Shown: positions 34,941 to 44,233 of the stretch, piece after piece
Numbering within the stretch: the stretch's first letter is position 1
Layout of the letters: each line of letters starts with the position of its first letter
Source of the DNA: CAIRDP01 sp037138335
Lineage (GTDB): Bacteria; Bacteroidota; Bacteroidia; Bacteroidales; FEN-979
Assembly: GCA_037138335.1 (NCBI GenBank)
Contig: JBAXIO010000019.1
Span: 14,868-78,867 of the forward strand
DNA: 64,000 nucleotides
Reading direction: 5' to 3'
Translations under genes and position numbers: made by a program
Notes under the pieces: generated by a model
Seen by the model: only the letters and a program-made list of their open reading frames with translations
The model's database searches: none
Told to the model about the DNA's origin: nothing

Positions 34941-35768
34941 ATGGAAAAAACAAAAGTTCTTTTTGTTACACAGGAAATCACGCCATATCTTAAAGACAGT
35001 CACATGGGTATGATCGGGCGTTATCTTCCGCAAGGTATCCAGGAGAAGGGGAGGGAAATCCGCACATTCATGCCCCGTTACGGGAATATCAACGAAAGGC
35101 GCAACCAGCTTCATGAAGTCATCCGCTTATCAGGGATGAACCTGATTATCGACGATACGGATCATCCGCTGATTATTAAAGTAGCCTCAATCCAGCAGGC
35201 CAGGATGCAGATCTATTTTATCGATAATGAAGATTATTTCCAGAGAAAACATACTTTCTACGACAAAAACAATAAGTTCTTTACCGATAATGACGAAAGG
35301 GCGATCTTTTATTCAAGGGGTGTAATCGAAACAGTTAAAAAACTGGGATGGGGCCCCGATATCATCCACTGTCACGGATGGATGACAAGCCTTGTTCCGC
35401 TTTATATCAAGAAAGCATATCCCGACAATCCTCTTTTCACAGATACCAGGATAATTATTTCGCTGTATGATGACGATTTCACCGACAGCATGAATAAGAA
35501 TTTTTCTGAAAAAGTTAAACTTGACGGAATAAATGCCAAAGACCTCAAACACTATAAAACGGCAAACTTCGTTAATCTAATGAAGTCAGCGATAGATTTC
35601 TCCGATGGCGTTATTATCGGTTCCCCGTCTGTTAACCCTGAAGTTGTGGATTACCTGAAAAACACAGATAAGCCATTCCTTGAATTCCAGCCGATGGACA
35701 GGTATATTGATGCATTTTCCGAATTCTATGACGAGATCCTTGTCGCTGAGCCTGTTTCAGTTGATTAA
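34941..35768 (+). CDS. Glycogen/starch synthase-like protein, N-terminal GT5 domain only
   Basis: 275 residues from MEKTKVLFVTQE. It matches the N-terminal Rossmann half of GT5 glycogen synthases (FMPRYGNINERRNQL, DNEDYFQRKHTFYDKN, WGPDIIHCHGWMTSLVPLY), but the nucleotide-sugar KxGGL motif is replaced by SHMGMIGRYL and the whole C-terminal GT-B half is missing. It cannot be a normal synthase; it may be a regulatory or structural relative. This short form beside DUF4270 and glmS recurs in Bacteroidota, so it is a conserved protein rather than a decayed gene. Confidence 0.85.
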   Translation: MEKTKVLFVTQEITPYLKDSHMGMIGRYLPQGIQEKGREIRTFMPRYGNINERRNQLHEVIRLSGMNLIIDDTDHPLIIKVASIQQARMQIYFIDNEDYFQRKHTFYDKNNKFFTDNDERAIFYSRGVIETVKKLGWGPDIIHCHGWMTSLVPLYIKKAYPDNPLFTDTRIIISLYDDDFTDSMNKNFSEKVKLDGINAKDLKHYKTANFVNLMKSAIDFSDGVIIGSPSVNPEVVDYLKNTDKPFLEFQPMDRYIDAFSEFYDEILVAEPVSVD

Positions 35769-35788
35769 CCACAAGATCCTTAACTGCC

Positions 35789-37135
35789 TTGAACTCAAAA
35801 CTTCGCTTTTTTCTTTCATCACTCGGCGTATCATTTCTGATTATCCTGGTTCTTTTTTCGTGTAAAAAAGATCCTTACGAGGTTGGGCTTGACCTCCTTC
35901 CACCGGGCGATACTCTCAGGATCAGCACTACCGATACCTGTACTGTAATTGCATACACCCAAAGGGTCGATTCAGTGTATACCAGCAACTGCGCCGAATT
36001 GTCTTTAGGCAGCCTGGCCGATCCTGTATTTGGCAATTCAACAATAAGCCTTTACACCCAGTTGCAGCCATCTTCCTCCTCCGTTAGTTTTGGAACGGCC
36101 CCTGCTGTTGACTCGCTGATCCTGATGCTTTATTATTCAGGTTATTACGGTGATACAACAACACAGCAAAGGATCAGGGTTTATGAAGTGGCTGAAGATC
36201 TCCATATCGACTCGGCATATTATTCGAACAGGAAGATGCAGGTATATCCAAACCTGCTGTCGGAACTCACTTTCAAGCCAAGCCCTAAAGACAGTGTGAA
36301 AGTCGGGGGAACCATGTATTCGGCCCATATCAGGATCAACCTCAGCAAGTACACCAATTATTTTGCAAATAAATTGTTATATGGCCCTACCTCGGTGTAT
36401 TCGACCAATGCAATGTTTAACCTGTTTATGAAAGGCCTTTACATTGAAACCCAGCCTGTGAACTACGGAGGGGCTTACCTGAAGTTCAATATTTCGGAAA
36501 GCCTGTCCAAGATGATCCTGTTCTTTCATAACCAGTCGGCCGATTCGCTTAGCTATTCATTCCTTCTGAATGCCGGTTGCGCCAGGCTGCTCCATATCGA
36601 TCATAATAATTATGTGGATGCCGATCAGAATCTCAAACAGCAGATGGTGAACCATGATACCCTCCTTGGCCAGAACATGCTGTATTTACAGGGTTTTGGA
36701 GGAACCAGGATCAAATTCCGCATGCCTTATATCATGAACTTCGCCAAGAACAGGAAGATCGCAATCAATGACGCCCTTCTTATGTTTGACAACGCTTCCA
36801 CCGATACTACCCTGAGGCCGCCTCCGACCATCATCCTGATCCGCGACAGTTCAGGGTATATGGGTTCAGTCATAGACGAGGCTGAAGGCTCCAGCTATTT
36901 TGGCGGAATGTATAATAAAACAACAGGAAGTTATTATTTCAGGCTTACGCGCCACATTCAAAAACTCATCGACGGGTATTATTCCAAGAACAGGGAACTG
37001 TATATACAGGTCAATGATCCGACTTCCAGTTCACTTCTCATGAACCGGGTAACGATCAATGGCTATAACCCACTGTTGCCCGGGTCCTATTCATCAAGGT
37101 TCAGATTGCAGATAACCTATACCCTGCTTAACTGA
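35789..37135 (+). CDS. DUF4270 family lipoprotein
   Basis: 448 residues with a TTG start (no ATG is available before the signal peptide). The lipobox VLFSC is followed by KKDPYEVGLDLLPPGD, the family's hallmark. The body is beta-rich with repeated strand motifs (AELSLGSLADPVFGNSTISLY, ATDSLILML-like PAVDSLILMLYYSGYYG, RITINGYNPLLPGSY-like end). It is predicted to be surface or outer-membrane anchored; the function is unknown. It lies 20 bases after the GT5-like gene and upstream of glmS. Confidence 0.87.
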   Translation: MNSKLRFFLSSLGVSFLIILVLFSCKKDPYEVGLDLLPPGDTLRISTTDTCTVIAYTQRVDSVYTSNCAELSLGSLADPVFGNSTISLYTQLQPSSSSVSFGTAPAVDSLILMLYYSGYYGDTTTQQRIRVYEVAEDLHIDSAYYSNRKMQVYPNLLSELTFKPSPKDSVKVGGTMYSAHIRINLSKYTNYFANKLLYGPTSVYSTNAMFNLFMKGLYIETQPVNYGGAYLKFNISESLSKMILFFHNQSADSLSYSFLLNAGCARLLHIDHNNYVDADQNLKQQMVNHDTLLGQNMLYLQGFGGTRIKFRMPYIMNFAKNRKIAINDALLMFDNASTDTTLRPPPTIILIRDSSGYMGSVIDEAEGSSYFGGMYNKTTGSYYFRLTRHIQKLIDGYYSKNRELYIQVNDPTSSSLLMNRVTINGYNPLLPGSYSSRFRLQITYTLLN

Positions 37136-37183
37136 TCGTGTAAAATTCTTTTTTCTTACCTTTGAAATTAAAATGGTTTTGTT

Positions 37184-39022
37184 ATGTGCGGAATAGTAGC
37201 ATATGTGGGCCCCAAACCTGCTTATCCCATCCTTATCAAAGGCCTTCACAGGCTTGAATACCGTGGATATGACAGCGCAGGTCTCTGCCTTTTGAATGGC
37301 GAGCTGAAGGTATGGAAATGCAAGGGTAAGGTCTCTGAACTTGAAAAATTTATTGAAGGCGAAAATCTCGAAGGGACGATTGGCATGGCCCATACCCGCT
37401 GGGCCACGCACGGCGAGCCTAACCAGATTAATGCACACCCTCATTATTCCCAGAGCAAACATCTGTCGATAATCCATAACGGCATCATTGAGAATTACCT
37501 GGTACTCCGCAAGGAACTTCAGCAAAGAGGATATACATTTACCAGCGATACCGACACCGAGGTACTGATCCACCTTATCGAAGACATTCAGCAAAATGAA
37601 CATGTTGAGGTTGAAGAAGCCGTACGCTTAGCCCTGACCCAGGTTATCGGGGCTTACGCCATTGTTGTCCTTTCTCAGGATCATCCCGATAAGATCATTG
37701 CAGCACGCAAGGGCAGCCCGATGGTCATAGGTATAGGCGTGGATGAATTTTTTGTCGCCTCAGACGCCACTCCCATTATTGAATACACCAATAATGTGGT
37801 TTTCATGAACGATGAGGAAATTGCGATCATTGAACGTCACCAGGAGTTGAAAATGAGGACTATCCGCAACCAGGAAAGGACCCCCTACATCCAGAAGCTT
37901 GAAATGAGCCTTACGGCGATTGAGAAAAGCGGGTTTCCGCATTTCATGCTGAAGGAGATCTTTGAACAACCCCGTTCTATCCTGGATTCCATGCGTGGCC
38001 GTTTGCACCTCGACCAGGATACGGTGACCCTTGGGGGCATCCGTGATTACCTCCCGAAGATATTGAATGCCGAGCGTATCATTATTACAGCCTGCGGCAC
38101 ATCCTGGCACGCAGGACTGGTAGGCGAATATATTATTGAAGACCTTGCAAGGATACCGGTTGAGGTCGAATATTCGTCGGAATTCCGCTACCGCAACCCG
38201 GTGATCAATGAAAAAGATATCATTATCGCCATCTCCCAGTCGGGAGAAACTGCCGACACCCTCGCGGCGATTGAACTCGCCAAATCGAAAGGTGCCACCG
38301 TGCTCGGGATCTGCAATGTAGTGGGGTCTTCCATTGCACGTGCAACCCATGCAGGAGTTTACACCCATGCAGGACCTGAGATCGGGGTGGCGTCAACCAA
38401 AGCATTTACAGCCCAGGTTGTGGTGTTGACCCTGATAGGGCTTCTGCTGGCTGAAAAGAAAGGTACTGTACCCGAATCGCATCTTCATAAACTCAGGCTT
38501 GAGCTTGGGATAATCCCATCAAAAGTGGAAAAGATCCTTGAACGGGCAAACAGGATCAAGGATATTGCAACGATATACAAGGATCGTACGAATGCCCTGT
38601 ACCTGGGTCGGGGGTATAACTTTCCGGTGGCACTTGAAGGAGCGCTTAAACTGAAAGAAATTTCCTATATCCATGCCGAAGGATATCCTGCCGCCGAAAT
38701 GAAACATGGCCCCATTGCCCTTATCGACAAGAATATGCCGGTGGTGTTCATTGCCCCGAAACGCGGGATATATGAGAAAGTAATCACGAATATCGAGGAA
38801 GTGAGGGCACGCAAGGGAAATATCATCGCCATTATAACCGAAGGCGATGAGAGTGTGAAAAAACTGGCCGATCATTATATCGAGATCCCCGATACCGAGG
38901 AGATGCTGATCCCGCTGCTGGCAACCATTCCGCTCCAGCTTTTATCATACTATGTGGCCGTGATGCGCGGCTGCAACGTAGACCAGCCGCGGAATTTAGC
39001 GAAATCGGTTACAGTCGAGTAG
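37184..39022 (+). CDS. glmS: Glutamine-fructose-6-phosphate aminotransferase
   Basis: 612 residues. The N-terminal glutaminase has nucleophile Cys2 (MCGIVAYVG), with MAHTRWATHGEPNQINAHPH and the EYRGYDSAG motif. Two SIS domains follow (ACGTSWHAGL, ISQSGETADTLAA, LGRGYNFPVALEGALKLKEISY) and the C-terminal NVDQPRNLAKSVTVE is fully conserved. It makes glucosamine-6-phosphate for peptidoglycan and LPS. A -7 box TACCTTTG lies at 37157-37164, 19 bases before the start. The 3' end overlaps the convergent superoxide dismutase gene by 14 bases. Confidence 0.98.
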   Translation: MCGIVAYVGPKPAYPILIKGLHRLEYRGYDSAGLCLLNGELKVWKCKGKVSELEKFIEGENLEGTIGMAHTRWATHGEPNQINAHPHYSQSKHLSIIHNGIIENYLVLRKELQQRGYTFTSDTDTEVLIHLIEDIQQNEHVEVEEAVRLALTQVIGAYAIVVLSQDHPDKIIAARKGSPMVIGIGVDEFFVASDATPIIEYTNNVVFMNDEEIAIIERHQELKMRTIRNQERTPYIQKLEMSLTAIEKSGFPHFMLKEIFEQPRSILDSMRGRLHLDQDTVTLGGIRDYLPKILNAERIIITACGTSWHAGLVGEYIIEDLARIPVEVEYSSEFRYRNPVINEKDIIIAISQSGETADTLAAIELAKSKGATVLGICNVVGSSIARATHAGVYTHAGPEIGVASTKAFTAQVVVLTLIGLLLAEKKGTVPESHLHKLRLELGIIPSKVEKILERANRIKDIATIYKDRTNALYLGRGYNFPVALEGALKLKEISYIHAEGYPAAEMKHGPIALIDKNMPVVFIAPKRGIYEKVITNIEEVRARKGNIIAIITEGDESVKKLADHYIEIPDTEEMLIPLLATIPLQLLSYYVAVMRGCNVDQPRNLAKSVTVE

Positions 39023-39584
39023 CAACCGCCGCCCAGTCGACAAGCTTCCAGAAATCAGCTATGTAATCGGGGCGTGCATTGCGTTTGTCAATGTAATAGG
39101 CATGTTCCCAAACATCACAGGTAAGGATAGGACTGGCTCCGCCCTTAAGGGGATTGCCGGCATTGCTTTCCTGGACGATTTCCAGCGAGCCGTTTTCTTT
39201 CTTTACCAGCCAGGCCCAGCCTGAACCGAACAGAGTAGCGGCCGCATTCGAAAATTTTTCTTTGAAATCTCCGAATGAACCGAAATTCTTATTGATGGCT
39301 TCGGCAAGCGCGGCTGTTGGTTCCCCGCCTCCCTGTGGCTTCAGGCAATTCCAGTAAAACGTGTGGTTCCACACCTGGGCTCCGTTGTTGAAAATTCCGC
39401 CGGAAGCCTTGCGGATTATGTCTTCAAGGGAAGCATTTTCAAATTCGGTGCCTGGAACCAGCTTATTGAGGTTGTTCACATAAGCCTGGTGGTGCTTGCC
39501 GTAATGATATTCAATAGTTGCCTTTGAAATATAAGGTTCCAATGCATCCCATGCATATGGAAGTTTAGGAAGTTCATGTACCAT
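39009..39584 (-). CDS. sodB: Fe/Mn superoxide dismutase
   Basis: 191 residues. The metal ligands are in the usual places: EYHYGKHHQAYVNNLN (His), QVWNHTFYWNCL (His), and DVWEHAYYID (Asp and His). Residues such as AQVWNHTFYW and FGSGWAWLV are Fe-SOD-like; some Bacteroidota enzymes are cambialistic and this one may be too. It removes superoxide in the cytoplasm. Minus-strand TATCTTTG at 39613-39620 is its -7 box. Convergent overlap with glmS. Confidence 0.96.
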   Translation of the reverse strand: MVHELPKLPYAWDALEPYISKATIEYHYGKHHQAYVNNLNKLVPGTEFENASLEDIIRKASGGIFNNGAQVWNHTFYWNCLKPQGGGEPTAALAEAINKNFGSFGDFKEKFSNAAATLFGSGWAWLVKKENGSLEIVQESNAGNPLKGGASPILTCDVWEHAYYIDKRNARPDYIADFWKLVDWAAVATRL

Positions 39585-39644
39585 GTTGATTGTTTTTAAA
39601 GATTTTCTGATGCAAAGATACGAAGCCCCGGGTTAATTATGAAA

Positions 39645-41252
39645 TTATTTAGAATGATTCTTGACAACTTCCACCGCTTTGATGAAGGCAGGGTCAATGG
39701 AATTCAGTATGGGATAAAACCCTTCATTGTCGAGAAGATTCCTGCCAATATACGCTTTTAACAATACTCTTGCCCTGTGGTCACTCTCGGCAAGGTTTTT
39801 ACCTTCGTGTTTCAATCCTTTCTTCAAGGCATAGGCAAGGAAGTCGGCATACATTTCATCCGAGATATTAAATCCTGATTCGAAGGTATCAACGTTTTTA
39901 AAGCGGCTGAGCCGGGGCCTGTATTTGTCGGTGTAGTCGAAGGCCCATTGGTATACCAGGCTCTTATTTACTGCCAGGTTGTAAAATTTAAGGGTTGAGT
40001 CCTTTTCAATAGGGATAAAGATATCGGGCATGATCCCTCCCCCTCCGTATACAATCTTTCCCGAAAGGGTTTTAAATTTAAGGGAATCTGGGAACTTGAT
40101 GCTGTCGGGATGTTCAAGTTCGCCATTCAGGTAACGGTGATAGTAATCGTTGTTATACTTATCCAGGCCTTCTTTATAGGGTTTCTGTATACAGCGGCCG
40201 CTGGGCGTATAATAACGTGCCACGGTAAGCCTTACAGCGCTTCCGTCTTTCATATTGAGCTGCTCCTGTACAAGTCCTTTCCCGAAAGAGCGCCTTCCCA
40301 GAACGGTCCCCCGGTCATTATCCTGGATAGCCCCGGTCACGATCTCTGCCGCAGAAGCTGAGAACTCATCTATCATCACCAGGAGGTCGCCATGCTCGAA
40401 CAAGCCCTGGCCGTCGGAGGAATATTCTTCTTTCTCATGATTTGCCCCCCTGGTATAAACAATAAGCCTTCCTTTAGGGAGAAACTCATCTGAAACATCA
40501 ACGGCTGCAGTAAGGTACCCTCCACCGTTCCCCCTGAGGTCAAGGATAAGTTTCTTCATCCCGCTCTGTTTTAACTGTTCCAGGGCTGTATGGACTTCAT
40601 CATGGGTGGTAGCCGAGAAATTATTAAGCTTGATATAACCTATCCCCGGCGCAGCCATATAGGCGATGTCCATACTATATGTGGGGATTAAGTCCCTTGT
40701 AATTGTATAATCGATAAGGTCTTTCACTCCCCTTCTGAAAATGCTGACGGTAACCTGGGTGCCCTTTGGCCCTTTGAGTTTACGCATTACATCGGTATTG
40801 GAGATCTTGATGCCTGCCGCATTTTTTCCATCGATCTTTACGATGCGGTCCCCGGCTTTTATTCCAAGTTTTTCGGATGGTCCGTTTGCAACCGGCAGGA
40901 TCACGGTTACAGTGTCATTCTCGATACGGAACTGCACCCCTATTCCTTCAAAACTTCCAAGCAAGGGGTCGGTGGCATCGTGAAATTCGGCGGATGTAAT
41001 ATATGTTGAATGGGGATCAAGGCTTTCAAGCAATCCGGTGATTGCCTTCTCCTCGAGCCTGGCCTTCCCTATCGTATCCACATAATTTTTCTGAACATAT
41101 TGCAGAACCTGGTTCAGCTTGCCGGAACCCTGAATTTTAAAAAGGCCTGTGACCGGTGTATGGCTGTATAACCAAATGCCCAGGAACATCCCTGCTATCA
41201 TAACAAGGGAAAACCAGAGCGGCATGTAAGGATTTATTTTCTTCTTTTCCAT
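39645..41252 (-). CDS. S41 family C-terminal processing peptidase
   Basis: 535 residues from the ATG at 41252 (MEKKKINPYMPL). The in-frame ATG at 41291 lies upstream of the -7 box TATCTTTG at 41270-41277 and is rejected. A transmembrane anchor (about 11-29) is followed by a CtpA-type N-terminal cap, PDZ domain (about 95-185), and the S41 domain with Ser300 (FSASAAEIVTG) and Lys325 (RRSFGKGLVQ) as the Ser-Lys dyad, supported by LDLRGNGGGYL. It trims C-termini of envelope proteins in the periplasm. Confidence 0.93.
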   Translation of the reverse strand: MEKKKINPYMPLWFSLVMIAGMFLGIWLYSHTPVTGLFKIQGSGKLNQVLQYVQKNYVDTIGKARLEEKAITGLLESLDPHSTYITSAEFHDATDPLLGSFEGIGVQFRIENDTVTVILPVANGPSEKLGIKAGDRIVKIDGKNAAGIKISNTDVMRKLKGPKGTQVTVSIFRRGVKDLIDYTITRDLIPTYSMDIAYMAAPGIGYIKLNNFSATTHDEVHTALEQLKQSGMKKLILDLRGNGGGYLTAAVDVSDEFLPKGRLIVYTRGANHEKEEYSSDGQGLFEHGDLLVMIDEFSASAAEIVTGAIQDNDRGTVLGRRSFGKGLVQEQLNMKDGSAVRLTVARYYTPSGRCIQKPYKEGLDKYNNDYYHRYLNGELEHPDSIKFPDSLKFKTLSGKIVYGGGGIMPDIFIPIEKDSTLKFYNLAVNKSLVYQWAFDYTDKYRPRLSRFKNVDTFESGFNISDEMYADFLAYALKKGLKHEGKNLAESDHRARVLLKAYIGRNLLDNEGFYPILNSIDPAFIKAVEVVKNHSK

Positions 41253-41381
41253 GATAAAAATATTGCCGTCAAAGATACCGAATTCCTGCATGTGCAGGAC
41301 CGCCTGTAGCGCAATGACTGCTAAATCAGGAAGATCAGGGATGATTTTTCAGTAAGACCAGGATTGATCTTTTCGGGAGGT

Positions 41382-42476
41382 TCAGTCTTCCCTGAGAACG
41401 GGGCATGCAAAGGGCACGCCAACCCTTTCGCCTTCTTTCCGGAGGTCCTCTACAATAGGTTTGATAAGTGGCACGCCATGCTCCTGGTTATATTTTGCAT
41501 ATTCGAATTCTTTTTCGCCTGCAACCATGATTTCATCACGGCCCACGGCCAGCGGTGATTTTTTCAGAAGGTCTATCATGGCATCCATTGATTCCTTGAA
41601 GTCAAAAACAGGCCTGAAAGACTCAATGTTTATCGCCATGAAAAAATGAGAAACACCAGTAGGTTCAGGCCTGCCCGGCCCGCCCACATTTGTCAGAAAA
41701 TTCCCGCCCGAAAGTACTGAACACAGAACCTCGACCAGCAGCGCCAGCCCGTATCCCTTATATCCTGCAGTGATATCCATCCCCCCCAGGGGCAGAAGGG
41801 CACCATGGCCCCCCGGCTTGATTTTGGCAGGATCATTGGTAGCCTGCCCCTCTTCATCAATTCCCCATCCTATCGGGATATGTTCATGCTTTTTTTCATA
41901 GATCTGGATCTTGCCGTAAGCGACAGCCGAAGTCGCCATGTCGAGAAGATAAGGGTAATGGTCCCCCGAAGGGGCAGCCAAGGCGATGGGATTTGTTCCC
42001 ACCACTGCCGTCCTGCCGTAAGTCGGTGCTACAAGCGGCTGTGAATTGGTAAGGCTTAAACCTATCATTCCTTCCTCGAGAGCCATCATGGCATAATACC
42101 CGGCAATCCCGTAATGGTTGCTGTTACGGACGGTAACGGCGCTGATCCCCGATTTTTTTGCTTTCTCAATGGCAATCCTCATGGCTTTATGGGAAGTTAC
42201 CTGCCCCAAGCCATTCCCCCCGTCGATCAAAGCGGTGGAAGAAGATTCATTAACAACCTGGTACGGTGTTTTGGGATCAAGCCATCCCTTGCTGATCCGG
42301 CTGCCGTAATAAGAGCCGAGGCGCTGCATGCCATGTGATTCAACGCCCCTCACATCCGCGCATATCAGCACCTTGCCAACGATCTTTGCATCCTCGGGAG
42401 GCACGCCCAGTTTTGTCATATAGCTGACTACAAAATCCATCAGATCATTCCGGTTAAACCTGAGAGTTGGTTCCAT
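41382..42476 (-). CDS. Malate/L-lactate dehydrogenase-family oxidoreductase
   Basis: 364 residues from MEPTLRFNRNDLMDFV; the earlier in-frame ATG would overlap lhgO. It matches the Ldh_2 (YbiC/ComC/DlgD-like) NAD(P)H-dependent 2-oxo-acid reductase family: ADVRGVESHGMQRL, NSNHYGIAGYYAMMAL, AVVGTNPIALAAP, LLDMATSAVAYGKIQ, GYKGYGLALLVEVL. It interconverts 2-oxo acids and 2-hydroxy acids. The gene is ten bases downstream of lhgO, so the two may act on the same 2-hydroxy-acid pool. Confidence 0.9.
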   Translation of the reverse strand: MEPTLRFNRNDLMDFVVSYMTKLGVPPEDAKIVGKVLICADVRGVESHGMQRLGSYYGSRISKGWLDPKTPYQVVNESSSTALIDGGNGLGQVTSHKAMRIAIEKAKKSGISAVTVRNSNHYGIAGYYAMMALEEGMIGLSLTNSQPLVAPTYGRTAVVGTNPIALAAPSGDHYPYLLDMATSAVAYGKIQIYEKKHEHIPIGWGIDEEGQATNDPAKIKPGGHGALLPLGGMDITAGYKGYGLALLVEVLCSVLSGGNFLTNVGGPGRPEPTGVSHFFMAINIESFRPVFDFKESMDAMIDLLKKSPLAVGRDEIMVAGEKEFEYAKYNQEHGVPLIKPIVEDLRKEGERVGVPFACPVLRED

Positions 42477-42486
42477 ATGTTGCGTA

Positions 42487-43686
42487 TTATTTAATGTAAT
42501 TTTCAACCACCCATTTAGCAAAAGGGAAACTGCTTGTAAATGCAGGAGAAACAGCATTCAGCACATGAATCGTTTCTTTATCCCCTTCCACCACGAAATC
42601 CATGACCAGTTCCAGGGTTTTCATATTCATAAGCTGGGCTCTTATGCCGGGCCTGCTCCATTCGGTAAATCCCGATTTGTCGATATTATGGACCAGCTTT
42701 GTCGCCATGCTCACGAAATGCGACTTGTTGTATTTGGCCATCTCTTCAAATGCAAGACTGCGGAAACCGAAAGCATTGCTCATGAAAAGCCGGGCCTCCC
42801 AACCCATAATATTGAAAAGCTCCTTCATCCTGAAATTGTCCATCCCCTTGTAATTTTCCCTCCAGAAAGCCGGGATCGAGGTCGGGCCGATTTTAATGAT
42901 GCCATCCACCGTAACCGTATAATGAACCCCGAGAAAAGGATTTTTCAGATTGGGGACCGGATAAATATTGGTTTTTATCGGTTTGTCCTTTTTCGTGTAT
43001 TTCAGGTAAATTCCTTTGAAAGGGATAATCGTATAGTCCTGTGAGAACCCGAAATCCTTCGCGATTTTATCGGCGTATAGTCCGGCTGCATTAATAATCC
43101 TGCCGGCCGTGATCTGCAGGCCCCCCGTTGTTTCAACAGTATTGGCATCGATCTTCCGCTTATAACCCTCCGAAAAATGAAATTTAACGCCAAGGGACTG
43201 CAATTCCTTCCTGAGAAAGACATTGACTTCCGTCGGATCAACCGTTGCGGTATCAGGAGAGTAAAGAGCCACCTGTGTGGTTTTTGCGTTGGCATCGATA
43301 TCCTTCAGCTCCTGATCGCTGATCACTTTTACATTAACGCCGTTTTTCTTGCCCCTTTTCTCAAGCTCATAGATGCCATCTATCTCCGATTCATTCGTGG
43401 CTACCACGACTTTGTGGCATTCATTGATCTTCAGCCCGTTCTTTTTCACATATTCTTTCATCTGAATATTGCCGTCACGGGTGAACTTTGCTTTCAGGGA
43501 ATCGGCCGAATAATAAAACCCGGCATGAAGTACCCCGCTGTTCCTGCCGCTACTGTGAAATGCGACATCCGGTTCCTTTTCTATGATGACAATTTCAGCC
43601 TGCGGAAAACGTGATTTAAGTTCCCTGGCGATAGCGAGTCCTATGATGCCCGCTCCTATGATCAGATAATCTGCTTTTTCACTCAT
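42487..43686 (-). CDS. lhgO: L-2-hydroxyglutarate oxidase
   Basis: 399 residues, FAD-dependent DAO-family enzyme. GxGxxG motif YLIIGAGIIGLAIAREL, then SSGRNSGVLHAGFYY, SPDTATVDPTEV, FKGIYLKY, NPFLGVHYTVTVDGIIKIGP and NAVSPAFTSSFPFAKWV are all LhgO signatures. It oxidises L-2-hydroxyglutarate to 2-oxoglutarate, usually passing electrons to membrane quinone. It overlaps the upstream small membrane protein gene by eight bases and precedes the Ldh-family gene, making a three-gene operon. Confidence 0.94.
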   Translation of the reverse strand: MSEKADYLIIGAGIIGLAIARELKSRFPQAEIVIIEKEPDVAFHSSGRNSGVLHAGFYYSADSLKAKFTRDGNIQMKEYVKKNGLKINECHKVVVATNESEIDGIYELEKRGKKNGVNVKVISDQELKDIDANAKTTQVALYSPDTATVDPTEVNVFLRKELQSLGVKFHFSEGYKRKIDANTVETTGGLQITAGRIINAAGLYADKIAKDFGFSQDYTIIPFKGIYLKYTKKDKPIKTNIYPVPNLKNPFLGVHYTVTVDGIIKIGPTSIPAFWRENYKGMDNFRMKELFNIMGWEARLFMSNAFGFRSLAFEEMAKYNKSHFVSMATKLVHNIDKSGFTEWSRPGIRAQLMNMKTLELVMDFVVEGDKETIHVLNAVSPAFTSSFPFAKWVVENYIK

Positions 43687-44062
43687 TCGTTATGACTGAT
43701 GCGCTATCAACAAAATACTCCGTATCTCCCTTCCAGAACAATTTCCCGTTCTTCTCTACATAATGTACAGTGATGAAGTGGCCCTCCATATGGGAAAGCT
43801 TCTCTGCAACATCCTTATCAGCAACAGAAAAGAGGAATTTTTCCGATGCAAGGGCAACATTCTGGCTGCTTTTCACGCTGCTCAGGATCATCTCTCCCTC
43901 CCAGGTTTTAAAGACTTGACCGCGTTTTGAGAATTTTTGCAATAATCCTGCCCTGTTTCCTTCACTGAAAGTGAAGTAATATTTCCAGTAGATAAAGATT
44001 GCAAGAACGACGAACAATATTACAATTGCCCAGGTATAAAACTTTTTAATCTTTGATTTCAT
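43679..44062 (-). CDS. Small membrane-anchored protein
   Basis: 127 residues. One N-terminal transmembrane segment (about 9-28, TWAIVILFVVLAIFIYWKYYF) and a soluble domain with conserved-looking GLLQKFSKRGQVFKTWEGEM and FITVHYVEKNGKLFWKGDT. It belongs to a small Bacteroidota family often mislabelled as 6-phosphogluconate dehydrogenase; no dehydrogenase feature is present. It is the first gene of the lhgO-ldh operon, with a good promoter upstream. Confidence 0.78.
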   Translation of the reverse strand: MKSKIKKFYTWAIVILFVVLAIFIYWKYYFTFSEGNRAGLLQKFSKRGQVFKTWEGEMILSSVKSSQNVALASEKFLFSVADKDVAEKLSHMEGHFITVHYVEKNGKLFWKGDTEYFVDSASVITNE

Positions 44063-44080
44063 GGTTTGTGTATTTAACTA

Positions 44081-44111
44081 CAAACATAAATATTTGCCCT
44101 GATAAAACAAA
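44081..44111 (-). promoter_or_regulatory. Promoter of the lhgO operon
   Basis: Minus strand TTTG (44108-44111), 19-base spacer, TATGTTTG (44081-44088); 19 bases before the first ATG. A full consensus match. Confidence 0.82.
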
Positions 44112-44233
44112 TGAGTGAGTGAAATTTTAACCTTTCCGGGCCCTCCGGAATGCGGATGGGAGGTGATTGGTTTATTCTGTATTTTTGCGAATTTCCTGCA
44201 GGCTTGCCCTGTACCTTATCTTAAACCATACTG

